From the NCBI GenBank assembly GCA_025463965.1, contig JAODBN010000155.1, positions 1-22,964 of the forward strand: 22,964 nt of DNA. The letters run 5' to 3'. Shown in pieces: positions 1 to 7,543 of this stretch (position 1 is the first letter of the stretch; each line of letters opens with the position of its first letter). Below the pieces are notes generated by a model, which saw nothing but the letters and a program-made list of their open reading frames with translations, ran no database searches and was not told where the DNA came from. The position numbers and the translations under genes are program-made. Source of the stretch: Acidimicrobiaceae bacterium (GTDB lineage Bacteria > Actinomycetota > Acidimicrobiia > Acidimicrobiales > Bog-793).

Positions 1-414
1 ACCGCGCCCGTCGAAGCCGGCCACGCCCCGGTCTTCTCCGATGAGCCGGTCCGTGCACAAGAGCCGGAGCCCAACGAGATCGCGGGCGGGGCAGATCAGC
101 CCCTCGCCGCGCGCCGCACGAACGCCCCGTGGTACGAGACGAGCCCACCTGCGCCAACCGATCTCGCCGCACCGAGCTGGGGCTTTGTGGGCGGCGGGTC
201 CGGCCGACCGCAAGAGCTGCTCCTCGTGCCCGAGCCCGAGCCGTTCCTCTACTCGAGCACGTTCGCCGAGCTCTCGAGCGATCCACGTTCGCTCGAGCAG
301 ACGATCACGGGCAGCGGCGAGCCCGCGACCCTTGACACGAGCGAGGAACCCCGTCACGAGGCGCGCTCGACGCGCCGACTGCGGAGAAGGACCCGGACCA
401 GCCACGACGACTGA
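1..414 (+). CDS. C-terminal part of an unrecognised protein (5' end outside window)
   Basis: The first reading frame is open from base 1 to a TGA at 412-414 and gives about 137 residues. It is the only plus-strand gene I support. Composition looks like real coding with G/C-rich third positions: Pro/Glu/Ala-rich stretches such as EPEPNE and PEPEPFLYSS, then a short acidic/Ser-rich part and a basic tail (RRLRRRTRT) ending SHDD. I see no membrane segment and no known domain, so this is probably a low-complexity C-terminal extension whose domain lies outside the window. An internal ATG at 187 exists, but the frame is equally open before it, so I treat the gene as continuing from the left. It converges on the ptsH end of the minus-strand operon. 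Function unknown; the frame itself is moderately sure. Confidence 0.5.
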   Translation, partial: TAPVEAGHAPVFSDEPVRAQEPEPNEIAGGADQPLAARRTNAPWYETSPPAPTDLAAPSWGFVGGGSGRPQELLLVPEPEPFLYSSTFAELSSDPRSLEQTITGSGEPATLDTSEEPRHEARSTRRLRRRTRTSHDD

Positions 415-496
415 GGCTTCTGGCGGACAACGCCCCTGCATGATGTGAACAGCCGGATCCTGCCCGTTGGAGGGGGTCGCGTTCGGCACCGGCCGT

Positions 497-514
497 GGCA
501 TCGCCCCAGATGCC
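497..514. other. Small inverted repeat between convergent genes
   Basis: GGCATC and GATGCC (6 bp, perfect) flank a 6-base loop, in the 136-bp gap between the plus-strand gene ending at 414 and ptsH ending at 551. It could help end transcription from either side, but no T-tract follows on either strand, so a terminator role is unproven. I see nothing else in this gap. Confidence 0.25.
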
Positions 515-550
515 GGGCCAACCGACACCCGGGCGCGATCAAGCGACTAC

Positions 551-826
551 TCAGGTCAAGATGTGCTCGACCGCTGCCATCGTCGCCAAGGCGGTCGGCC
601 CGCTGACCTCGACGGTGACTGTCGCGCCGGCGTCCGCACCGAGCGCCATGAGCGACAAGATGCTCCGGCCGTCCGCGCTGCGGCCGCCCATCTCGATCCG
701 GAGCTCGTCGCTGCACGCTCCGAGCAGGCGAACGAGCGCACCCGCTGGCCGGGCGTGCAATGGCTCGGCGAGGAACAGCTGGCTCCTCACCACGGCCGAA
801 CTCTTGGTACCGCCGTCGTCTTCCAT
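551..826 (-). CDS. ptsH: HPr-family phosphocarrier protein
   Basis: This 91-residue protein is of usual HPr length. HPr carries phosphate from enzyme I (on a His) to sugar-specific EII proteins or to PRD regulators in the cytoplasm. The phospho-acceptor motif is visible as LHARPAG, with His24 as the active histidine. The second landmark, around GRSILSLMALG, has Ser55 at the place of the regulatory Ser46 of Gram-positive HPr, so kinase control is possible. I chose the ATG at 824-826 because GGAGAAG lies just upstream; the frame is open further up but the extra residues do not look like HPr. It is the last gene of the operon, 80 bp after ptsI, with a hairpin in that gap. No EII gene is in the window. 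Identification is confident; its partner is unknown. Confidence 0.92.
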   Translation of the reverse strand: MEDDGGTKSSAVVRSQLFLAEPLHARPAGALVRLLGACSDELRIEMGGRSADGRSILSLMALGADAGATVTVEVSGPTALATMAAVEHILT

Positions 827-856
827 CACTTCTCCTCGACTGTTCCGTGTCGCCGG

Positions 857-885
857 GCCGGCAATGCCAACCGAGCATCGCCGGC
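857..885 (-). repeat. Intercistronic hairpin between ptsI and ptsH
   Basis: In the minus-strand transcript GCCGGCGAUGC pairs with GCAUUGCCGGC (11 pairs, one G-U) around a 7-base loop. It lies 21 bases after the ptsI stop codon and about 30 bases before the ptsH start. No U-run follows. It could tune the amount of HPr relative to enzyme I by attenuation or by protecting mRNA ends (inference). Confidence 0.6.
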
Positions 886-906
886 GGGCCCCCTCGGCGA
901 TGCCGA

Positions 907-2550
907 TCACTTCCCGCTCCAGTGGGCCTTCGCCTTGACCACCGCTCGGCCCGCCTCGGCGCTTCTGGCACCAACCGCCAAGGCGGCGAGGTCGCGGCAC
1001 TGCTCGAGGTCGTGGCGACCGATCGCCTCGTGTACCGACGCCAGCGACCCGGACGACATTGAGAGGCTGCGCACGCCGAGACCCACTAGCACGAGCGCCA
1101 TGAGCGGGTCGCTGGCCGCCTCGCCGCAGACGCTGACCAGCTTGCCAGCGGCCTCGCCGGCGGCGGCGGTGAGCCGGATCAGATCGAGAAGGGCCGGCTG
1201 CCAGGGATCCAGCAGTCCGGAGAGCGCGGCGAGACCCCGGTCGGCGGCAAATGCGTACTGCGACAGGTCGTTCGTCCCGATACAGAGAAAGTCACAGTGC
1301 TCGAGCAGCTGGCCCGCTCTAAGCGCGGCGGCAGGAACCTCGACCATCGAGCCGGCCGCCTCGATCCCAGCGGCTCGGGCCCGGGAGGCGAAGGCTGCGG
1401 CCTCTTCAGCCGTTGCCACCATCGGTGCCATCACAGCCACCCTGGTGTTCACCTTGGCAGACGCGGCGGCGATCGCCGCGAGCTGGTCATCGAAGAGCTT
1501 CGGACCAAGGACGTCGAGCCGCCAGCCTCGAATCCCAAGAGCCGGGTTCGCTTCGGGAGCGTCGTGAGCGAGGAACGGGAGCGGCTTGTCCGCCCCGGCG
1601 TCAAGCGTGCGCACAACGACCTTGCCGGTCGGAAAGACCTCGAAGACCGCCAGATACTCACGCTCTTGCTCCTCGAGCGTCGGCGCCACTTGGCGATGCA
1701 GGTAGAGCAGCTCGGTGCGGAGCAGCCCGACACCCTCGGCGCCAAGGGCCGCAGCCCGTTCCGCCTCCGCGCTGCCGCTCACGTTGGCGAGCAGCTCGAC
1801 GCGCTCGCCGTCCTTGGTGGCACAGCGTTCGCTCGGCACGGTCGCCTCCGATCGGATGGCAGGCAGCGAGCGCAGTTGCTGGGGCGTCGGGTCGACAACC
1901 ACCGTCCCCTCGTCCCCGTCGACGAGAACAAGACTGTCCGGCGCAATCTCGAGTGCCCCCGGGCAGCCGACGACGGCGGGGATCCCAAGGCCGCGCGCTA
2001 CGACCGAGGTGTGGCTGGTGCGCCCCCCTTGCTCGGTAATGATGGCAAGGACGTTTCCCGGGTCAAGTCCGACCGTGTCTGCCGGTGCCAGGTCGCGAGC
2101 GACCAGCACATGTGGTTGCTCGGTCTTCGGGAGCGCGTCGAGCTGGGCGCCAGACGCCGTCGCCAGCACGCGGCGTTCGAGGTCGTCGAGATCCGCTGCC
2201 CGCTCGCCGAGGTAGCCGCCGAGCGCAGCGAGGGCACTTCGAAACTCGTTGATCGCCTGCGAGAACGCAGCGGGAGCGCTCTCGCCACCTTGACACGTGG
2301 CGCGCATGCTCGCGGCGAGCGCCGGGTCGCGGACCATCATCGCCTGTGCCGAAAGGATGTCAGCCGCCTCGCCGGTTGCCGTGTGAGCCAGCCGGTCGAG
2401 CTCAGAGCCAACCGTCGTGATGGCCAGCTCCACATCGTCGAGCGTCACCGTTTTGTGAAGGTCTCGGATATCGCTCGACGATGCGATGATCACCGCAGGC
2501 CCGGCGACGGCTCCGGGGCTCCCCGCGATCCCGGTGAGTTGGCGACTCAT
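907..2550 (-). CDS. ptsI: PTS enzyme I (phosphoenolpyruvate-protein phosphotransferase)
   Basis: Enzyme I takes phosphate from phosphoenolpyruvate onto a histidine and passes it to HPr. At 547 residues it is slightly shorter than the usual 570 or so. The N-terminus LTGIAGSPGAVAG is typical. The swivelling phospho-His domain carries GGRTSHTSVVARG with His180 as the active residue. The PEP-binding barrel shows GVGLLRTELLY (Arg278), RTLDAGADKPL, the CIGTNDLSQY loop and VCGEAASD with the catalytic Cys475. All catalytic landmarks are present, so it should be active. The start at 2548-2550 fits the family N-terminus, although the ribosome-binding site is weak. It follows the aldo/keto reductase by 40 bp and precedes ptsH, downstream of yhf-type genes. 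That is unusual, since ptsI is normally beside general PTS or EII genes; a pathway-dedicated EI is likely (inference). Confidence 0.95.
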   Translation of the reverse strand: MSRQLTGIAGSPGAVAGPAVIIASSSDIRDLHKTVTLDDVELAITTVGSELDRLAHTATGEAADILSAQAMMVRDPALAASMRATCQGGESAPAAFSQAINEFRSALAALGGYLGERAADLDDLERRVLATASGAQLDALPKTEQPHVLVARDLAPADTVGLDPGNVLAIITEQGGRTSHTSVVARGLGIPAVVGCPGALEIAPDSLVLVDGDEGTVVVDPTPQQLRSLPAIRSEATVPSERCATKDGERVELLANVSGSAEAERAAALGAEGVGLLRTELLYLHRQVAPTLEEQEREYLAVFEVFPTGKVVVRTLDAGADKPLPFLAHDAPEANPALGIRGWRLDVLGPKLFDDQLAAIAAASAKVNTRVAVMAPMVATAEEAAAFASRARAAGIEAAGSMVEVPAAALRAGQLLEHCDFLCIGTNDLSQYAFAADRGLAALSGLLDPWQPALLDLIRLTAAAGEAAGKLVSVCGEAASDPLMALVLVGLGVRSLSMSSGSLASVHEAIGRHDLEQCRDLAALAVGARSAEAGRAVVKAKAHWSGK

Positions 2551-2590
2551 GGTTGGCGGCTCGAGGTGTCCACGGCTAAGTCGACTTCGC

Positions 2591-3535
2591 TCAGCTGGCC
2601 CAGGAGGCGATGATCCGCCCGATCTCAGAAAGATCTTCCTCGCTCAGGCCTGCGAGCGCCTCGGTCTTGAGGTTCTCGGCAAGCTGGGAGCTCGAGCGCG
2701 CCCCGACGACGACGCTCGCAACTTGTGGCGTGGAGAGGACGAACGAGAGCGCCGCCTGGGCAAGCGATCGGCCGTCGCGCTCGAGGAAGCGAAACTGCTC
2801 GGTGCGCTCCACGCCGCGGCGGAGCCACTCATCGCCGCGGTGGCTGCGGTGGTCGTCGGCGCCGAAGGACGACTCGGTCGAGTATTTCCCCGAGAGCAGC
2901 CCGTTGAACAGCGGCGAGCGGACGAACAGCCCGGTGCCGGTCTTGCCGAGGTCGGGCAACAAGTTAGCGACCTCGCTCGGGGCAAGCAGGCTATAGGGCA
3001 GCATGACGACGTCGGCGCCTTGCGCGACCGCGGCTCGGGCCTCCTCAGCGGTGTAGACCGAGGCACCGACCAGGCCGATCTTCCCCGCCTGCTTGGCCTG
3101 CTTGAGGGCGCCGAGGGCCTCTCCCGCGACGATGACCTCGAGGCTCGGGTTGTGCAACAGGTAGATGTCCACGCAGTCGCGCCCGAGTCGAGCGAGACTG
3201 CCCTCGACCGCGCGAGCCAGGTACTCGGCCGAGAAGCTCTTCGGCCCACCGCCCGCGACCTTGGGCGTGTCGTAGATGTCGTTGCCGGCCTTCGAGCAGA
3301 CGAGGACTTCGTCCGTCCATCCGTCAAGTGCGCGGCGCACGATGTCCTCGCTGTGGCCGTACCCATAGACATCGGCCGTGTCGAGCATGTTGATGCCATC
3401 CTCCAGCGCTCCACGGATGACTGCGACCGCGTTTTCGTCGTCGGACGGCCCCCACTCGTCGCCACCGAACGCCCACGTGCCGAGCGAGATGGGGGCCACC
3501 TCATAACCGGTCGATCCAAGTCGACGTCGTTCCAT
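2591..3535 (-). CDS. Aldo/keto reductase
   Basis: A 314-residue NAD(P)H-dependent oxidoreductase of the AKR superfamily (TIM barrel, cytoplasmic). The catalytic tetrad is readable: Asp52 in NMLDTADVYG, Tyr57 in the same motif, Lys82 in VLVCSKAG and His128 in YLLHNP. The C-terminal cofactor segment is SVVVGARSSSQLAENL. The N-terminus MERRRLGSTGYEVAPISLG is standard for the YajO/Tas-like branch. AAAGGA lies 8 to 9 bases before the ATG at 3533-3535. It sits 44 bp after yhfT and 40 bp before ptsI, so it is cotranscribed. No aldo/keto reductase is part of the E. coli yhf operon as I remember it, so this is an addition here. Likely job (inference): reduction of a keto or aldehyde sugar intermediate. 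Family sure, substrate unknown. Confidence 0.92.
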   Translation of the reverse strand: MERRRLGSTGYEVAPISLGTWAFGGDEWGPSDDENAVAVIRGALEDGINMLDTADVYGYGHSEDIVRRALDGWTDEVLVCSKAGNDIYDTPKVAGGGPKSFSAEYLARAVEGSLARLGRDCVDIYLLHNPSLEVIVAGEALGALKQAKQAGKIGLVGASVYTAEEARAAVAQGADVVMLPYSLLAPSEVANLLPDLGKTGTGLFVRSPLFNGLLSGKYSTESSFGADDHRSHRGDEWLRRGVERTEQFRFLERDGRSLAQAALSFVLSTPQVASVVVGARSSSQLAENLKTEALAGLSEEDLSEIGRIIASWAS

Positions 3536-3579
3536 CTGAAGTTCCTTTCTGATGCGTGGAGGCTCGGCGCAGCGACTTG

Positions 3580-4839
3580 CTACGCCGGCACCCCAAGGTG
3601 CTTGGCGACTCCGGCAGCGAGCGCGACGAGGAGATAGGCGAAGACGGGGACGGCGAGCGGTACGACCGGGCGGCCCTTTTTGTCGTTCAGGATGTACAAG
3701 CCGACGACCGCTAGCGCGCCCGCCGGGCCGCCGGTGGTCGACGCCGCTGTGACGCCACCTGCAAGAACGGCGAGATTCGGCACGACGTCCATCGCGCCGC
3801 GTGTGGCGTGCCCAAGGGAGGTGATCCCCGGCCGCGTGGTCAACAGTCGCGCCACCCAGCGCAGGGAGACGAGCTCGAAGCCCATCAGCGCGGCACCACC
3901 GACTGCCGCGCCGATCGGATTGGAGACGAGGAAGCCGACGGCGAGGAACCAGTCGGGATAGCCGTCCTGGTTCCAGATCCCGCTCACGAGGCCGGTCATG
4001 CCTTGCACCGGCAGGTAGCCGAAGACCGAGAAGATCGCCACGGCCGCGGCGAGATAGTTCTGGTGGAGGCTGAGCATCGCCACCTGGATCGGCTCACCAC
4101 CGATCCAACGCTGCGAGGCGAGCACGGCGATCACCGCGCCGATCGGCAAGAGCCAGAGCCAATTGCGCCGCACACGGGCGATCTTGTCCTCGAAGAAGCT
4201 CAAGTCCGCTGGCGCAGATGACTTCTCCCGAAGCGCCAGCGCGACCAGCACCGCCATCGTCACGCCGAGCGCCACGACGCCGCCGAGGAGGATGCCGTCA
4301 TGAAACGTGTGCAGCCCATAGGCGGCGAGCGCCCACACCGACATGGTCAAAACGAACGTGTACAGGGCGGCACGAAAGCCCCGCTGTTCTGAGGCGGTCG
4401 CGACCCCAAGCAGCGGCAAAGAATAGGCAAGCGGCGCCCAGATCAGGTGCAGGTTAGGAATAGCCGGCGGCAGGTGACGAAGGCCCAGGAATATCGAGCT
4501 CACGAGCGCCGAGGCGCCAATCGCGTAGGTTGCGCCTGCAAGGCCCGCGACCACCGAGTTCTTGATACGAAGGCCGATCGTGTCGGTCCCGAGGCAGATG
4601 ATGTGGATCATCACGATGCCCGTGACGAGGCTGTACGGCAAGGCATAGACGAGGACGAATCCGAGGCTCACCTTGTAGGAGTAGGCCGCCAGGTCGCGGC
4701 GCGTCTTCACGCCCGCCCACAGCTCGATCACCGACGTGCGCAGGCCGTCCTGATAGATGGCGACAGTGCGGTTGGCGGTGACTGCCGACAACAAGCCGAG
4801 CAGCCCGAAGAGGGCGAGCTTGATGACCTCGGAATGCAC
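3580..4839 (-). CDS. yhfT: YhfT-family polytopic membrane protein, putative transporter
   Basis: A 419-residue integral membrane protein with roughly ten to twelve hydrophobic spans. It resembles E. coli YhfT (about 434 residues, unknown function) in length, topology and local motifs: an early segment with ANRTVAIYQDGLR, a mid-chain LSFFEDKIARVRRN linker (E. coli has LSVFEERTSRIIKN), and a C-terminal YILNDKKGRPVVPLAVPV stretch (E. coli YFLNESLGRPVQKMAAPV). These comparisons are from memory. The most likely start is the GTG at 4837-4839, just 4 bp after the yhfU stop; the frame stays open further up but that sequence is a shadow of yhfU. Pairing with yhfU is conserved, suggesting one functional unit, perhaps a transporter with a small soluble partner (inference). 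No substrate can be assigned. Confidence 0.85.
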   Translation of the reverse strand: MHSEVIKLALFGLLGLLSAVTANRTVAIYQDGLRTSVIELWAGVKTRRDLAAYSYKVSLGFVLVYALPYSLVTGIVMIHIICLGTDTIGLRIKNSVVAGLAGATYAIGASALVSSIFLGLRHLPPAIPNLHLIWAPLAYSLPLLGVATASEQRGFRAALYTFVLTMSVWALAAYGLHTFHDGILLGGVVALGVTMAVLVALALREKSSAPADLSFFEDKIARVRRNWLWLLPIGAVIAVLASQRWIGGEPIQVAMLSLHQNYLAAAVAIFSVFGYLPVQGMTGLVSGIWNQDGYPDWFLAVGFLVSNPIGAAVGGAALMGFELVSLRWVARLLTTRPGITSLGHATRGAMDVVPNLAVLAGGVTAASTTGGPAGALAVVGLYILNDKKGRPVVPLAVPVFAYLLVALAAGVAKHLGVPA

Positions 4840-4843
4840 TCGC

Positions 4844-5224
4844 TCAGACCTGGCCGGAGGTCTTGGACTTTTCGACCATCTCGCGCACGAGGACCGGCAC
4901 CACCGACTCGATATGGCTGTGCATGATCCCGAAGGCGTGGCGGCCCTCGCGCACTGCCTGGGCGACCTCCTCGAGATCCGGGAGCGTGCCGGTCCCCGAG
5001 AGCCGGACGGCATCGGAGGAGCCGAGGATCGCCGTCGCCACGCCGAGCGCTCCCCCTGCCCCGCTCTGGCACGCGCCGATGTAGTAGTCGGCCTGCTTGG
5101 CCTTCACGGCAAAGGCAGCCTCGAGATCGGTCTTGATCTCGACCTGGACTTCCCCGCCGCCGCTCGCGAGCGCCAGCTCGGCGATTCGTTCCTTGCCAAT
5201 TCCGGTCACCGCGATCTTCACCAT
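4844..5224 (-). CDS. yhfU: YhfU-family protein (DUF2620)
   Basis: A 126-residue soluble protein matching E. coli YhfU over its full length by memory: start MVKIAVTGIGKERIAEL, a Gly-rich loop DYYIGACQSGAGGALG (E. coli DYYIGACNTGAGAALS) with conserved Cys52, and a C-terminal FGIMHSHIESVVPVL with His104. The function of the family is not established. The ATG at 5222-5224 is preferred over the one at 5228-5230 because GGAGAGG sits about 7 bases before it and because this gives the family N-terminus. It lies 19 bp after yhfS and 4 bp before yhfT. The Cys in a Gly-rich loop recalls phospho-Cys loops of PTS IIB domains, but that is only a resemblance; see findings. Confidence 0.87.
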   Translation of the reverse strand: MVKIAVTGIGKERIAELALASGGGEVQVEIKTDLEAAFAVKAKQADYYIGACQSGAGGALGVATAILGSSDAVRLSGTGTLPDLEEVAQAVREGRHAFGIMHSHIESVVPVLVREMVEKSKTSGQV

Positions 5225-5243
5225 CGTCATGCCTCTCCGTCGA

Positions 5244-6344
5244 TCAAGCCTGCTTGCCGCAATTGGCAAGCGCCAGCGTAAGAATCTCGATAATCGTGTC
5301 CGGGCCCGAGCGGAACGGGTTCACCCGGATCATCCGACGGGCGAGTCCGGGGTCGTCCTCGCACATTGCCCGCGACAAGCGGTACACCATCGGGCTGATC
5401 TCATACTTCGACTGGGAGCCGACCGGATAGGGAGCGGCACCGTACTTGAGTGCCTCGGCGATCACTTCCTGGGCGTCGTGCTCCTCCAGCTGAATCAGTG
5501 CGCAGCGCTCTTGGTGATTGCCCACGTAGGCCTGCCGGGCCCCCGGGACCTCTCCCCTGTTGACGCGTTCGACTACGGCCTCGACTACCTCCGCCTGCAG
5601 TGCCAGCGCCACCGGCGCATAGACAAGGCCCTTGTAGCTGGCGATCGCGACCGGGCCGTGAATCTTCGTCCCACCCGAGTAGTTGTCGGCCCGGATGCGA
5701 GCGATCAGCTCGCTCTTTCCGGTGACGCAGCCGACACCTGGCTCACCGAGCAGCTTGAAGAGCGAGAACGCCGACAGGTCCGCCCCGAGCTGGGTGCCGA
5801 TGCGCGGCAGCTGCAACGCGGTGTAGTTGTCGTCGACGAGCAGCACCGTCTCGGGGGAGATGTCACGGGCGGCGGCGATCAGCTCGGCAAGCTCGTAATG
5901 GTCCTCGAGGCGCTGGCGCGAGTGTTGCAGGTAGAGCATCGCCGGACGGCGCTTCAGCAGTGCGGCCAGCGCGTTCGCGTCGTTGAAGTCGCAGGCCAGG
6001 AGATCGAGTCCCATCGCCCGGAACGTGACGGAAGAGGTCGCGTAGGGCGGCGCGGCGTGCACGATGATGCTGGCGCCCGGCTCGAGGCTTGCCATCAGCG
6101 CGTTTCGGAGCGCGCCGGTGCCCGCACCCGGAACGAGCACGACCTCCTCCGCCTCGAAGAACTCGGCGAGCGCTGCCTCGATCTTGGCCGTCGCCCGGGA
6201 GCGCCCGAGATCGGCGGGGGCGCCGTAGTCACCGGCCTGAAGGGCCTCGAGGCCGTCGAACTGGCGACGGAACGCCTCGACCAGCCGGTACTGGGCCTCG
6301 GCAGCCTCCGATACGGTCCACTGCACGAGCGGGTGGGTCCTCAT
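5244..6344 (-). CDS. yhfS: YhfS-family PLP-dependent enzyme (fold type I)
   Basis: A 366-residue cytoplasmic pyridoxal-phosphate enzyme, close in length to E. coli YhfS (361). The cofactor site is readable: the phosphate-binding loop VPGAGTGALRNAL (about residues 71-83), the aspartate pair in VLLVDDNYTAL (Asp171/172), and Lys197 in AFSLFKLLGEPGVG as the Schiff-base lysine. The fold resembles the aminotransferase, SelA and cysteine-desulfurase group. No conserved catalytic Cys loop of a desulfurase is visible, so transamination, elimination or ammonia-lyase chemistry is more likely. The start at 6342-6344 overlaps the yhfX stop as ATGA, so translation is coupled. Neighbours YhfX and the SIS enzyme suggest work on an amino-bearing sugar or amino acid (inference). 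Family good, reaction unknown. Confidence 0.88.
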   Translation of the reverse strand: MRTHPLVQWTVSEAAEAQYRLVEAFRRQFDGLEALQAGDYGAPADLGRSRATAKIEAALAEFFEAEEVVLVPGAGTGALRNALMASLEPGASIIVHAAPPYATSSVTFRAMGLDLLACDFNDANALAALLKRRPAMLYLQHSRQRLEDHYELAELIAAARDISPETVLLVDDNYTALQLPRIGTQLGADLSAFSLFKLLGEPGVGCVTGKSELIARIRADNYSGGTKIHGPVAIASYKGLVYAPVALALQAEVVEAVVERVNRGEVPGARQAYVGNHQERCALIQLEEHDAQEVIAEALKYGAAPYPVGSQSKYEISPMVYRLSRAMCEDDPGLARRMIRVNPFRSGPDTIIEILTLALANCGKQA

Positions 6345-7543
6345 GCTTCTCCTTCGATCCGGGTGCGTGCGACGTACGCCTCTCCGGCGAGTGCCTTGCC
6401 GACGTGGTCGTAAAGGCCGACGACCCTCGGCGCGCTTCCAATCCCGGCGACTGCGGCGACCGTCGCTCGCGAGACGAAGACCTGCGAGCGAAACGCGTAG
6501 ACGACCGTGTCGCCAGGGCGCGCCTGATCGATCGGCGGCTCGAGGCTGCCGTAGTAGTCAATCGCTTCCGCCGCTAGTGGCACGGCCCTCGCTTTGTGTT
6601 CGCCATTTTCGGTGACGACTAGTGCCGAACGAAGCCGTGCGCGCGCGTAGTGGCCACCGCCAAGGGTGTAGGTCGCCTCGGCGTCGCGATGCGTCACCTC
6701 GGTGACGTAGACCATTGCCGGCTCCTCGGGCTGGTCCGAAAAGCCATGCAGCGGCGTATTGCCGATGAGGCTGCTGCCGGGCTCGACATGCGTTACTCCA
6801 GCGGCGGCGAGCGGCGCCATCGTGGCGACACAGTTGGTGCTCGGCGCGTCGACGACGGGCTCGTCGATCCCGACCCGTCGCAGCACCGCGGCCGCACGGA
6901 GCACGGAATCGAGGTTCGGCGTCGGGCGCACGGCGTTGGCCGCTTCGTCGAAGAGCATGCAGGGAAAAGCGGTTACTCCGGCAACTGAAACGGCCTCGAG
7001 CTCGGCGATTCGAGCGATCGTCGCTTCGAGCTCGTTGAACGCCACGCCACCGCGCTGTCCCGGATAGAGGTGGTCGAGCTCGCCGACGACGCGCAGCAAG
7101 AGCGACTGGTGACGACCGGCGTCCTTGGCGGCGTCGTTGACCAGCTTCGCTTGCTCGAAGCCGAAAACCGTCGCATACGACGGCCCGCGATCGACGAGTG
7201 ACCGCCAGCGACGCGCCGGGGGCTGTACGAGGTGTCCGACATTGCCCAGCTTGAGGCCAGCTGCTGCGAGCGTCAGCGCTTCGTCGGCGTCGACGGCGAC
7301 CACCTCCGGGATCCCGTTCGCGGCGATCACCTTCGCCGCTACCGGATTGCGCCCGAATTGCTTGGTCATCTGGAAGCAGGTAAGTCCGTTGTCTGCCGCC
7401 ACCTGCGCGATGCGCGCCGCGTTGCGTCCGATCGTGTCGAGGTCGAGCACATAGCAGTTGGACGGGATCTCACCACTTCCGTGCAGTTCGACCGCCGCCG
7501 CCACGAGAGCCGGGTTCCGGCGACGGGTGACTTCTAAGAACAC
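6341..7543 (-). CDS. yhfX: YhfX-family alanine-racemase-like PLP protein
   Basis: A 400-residue protein of the fold-type-III PLP family (alanine-racemase N-terminal barrel followed by a beta domain). The GTG start at 7541-7543 is supported by close agreement of MFLEVTRRRNPALVAAAVEL with the start of E. coli YhfX as I remember it (MFVEALKRQNPALISAALSL). The PLP lysine is Lys61 in QMTKQFGRNP; other family stretches are HLVQPPARR, LYPGQRGGV, THVEPGSSLIGNTP and GGGHYARAR. The start overlaps the yhfW stop by 10 bp and the end overlaps yhfS by ATGA, so the three are translated as a block. The likely activity is racemisation or related chemistry on an amino acid or amino-acid conjugate, but the substrate is unproven for the whole family. 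Confidence 0.92.
   Translation of the reverse strand: MFLEVTRRRNPALVAAAVELHGSGEIPSNCYVLDLDTIGRNAARIAQVAADNGLTCFQMTKQFGRNPVAAKVIAANGIPEVVAVDADEALTLAAAGLKLGNVGHLVQPPARRWRSLVDRGPSYATVFGFEQAKLVNDAAKDAGRHQSLLLRVVGELDHLYPGQRGGVAFNELEATIARIAELEAVSVAGVTAFPCMLFDEAANAVRPTPNLDSVLRAAAVLRRVGIDEPVVDAPSTNCVATMAPLAAAGVTHVEPGSSLIGNTPLHGFSDQPEEPAMVYVTEVTHRDAEATYTLGGGHYARARLRSALVVTENGEHKARAVPLAAEAIDYYGSLEPPIDQARPGDTVVYAFRSQVFVSRATVAAVAGIGSAPRVVGLYDHVGKALAGEAYVARTRIEGEA

Noticed and set aside
1297..2613. Long open frame on the plus strand opposite ptsI
   Set aside because: It mirrors the high-GC codon pattern of ptsI, has Arg/Gly/His-rich composition and no domain; the minus-strand protein has all EI motifs.
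5244..6344. YhfS as a cysteine desulfurase
   Set aside because: PLP lysine and fold are shared, but no conserved catalytic Cys loop is visible and there are no Fe-S or thiolation genes nearby.
5097..6413. Long open frame on the plus strand opposite yhfS
   Set aside because: Antisense shadow: charged, domain-free translation, while the opposite strand has clear PLP-enzyme motifs.
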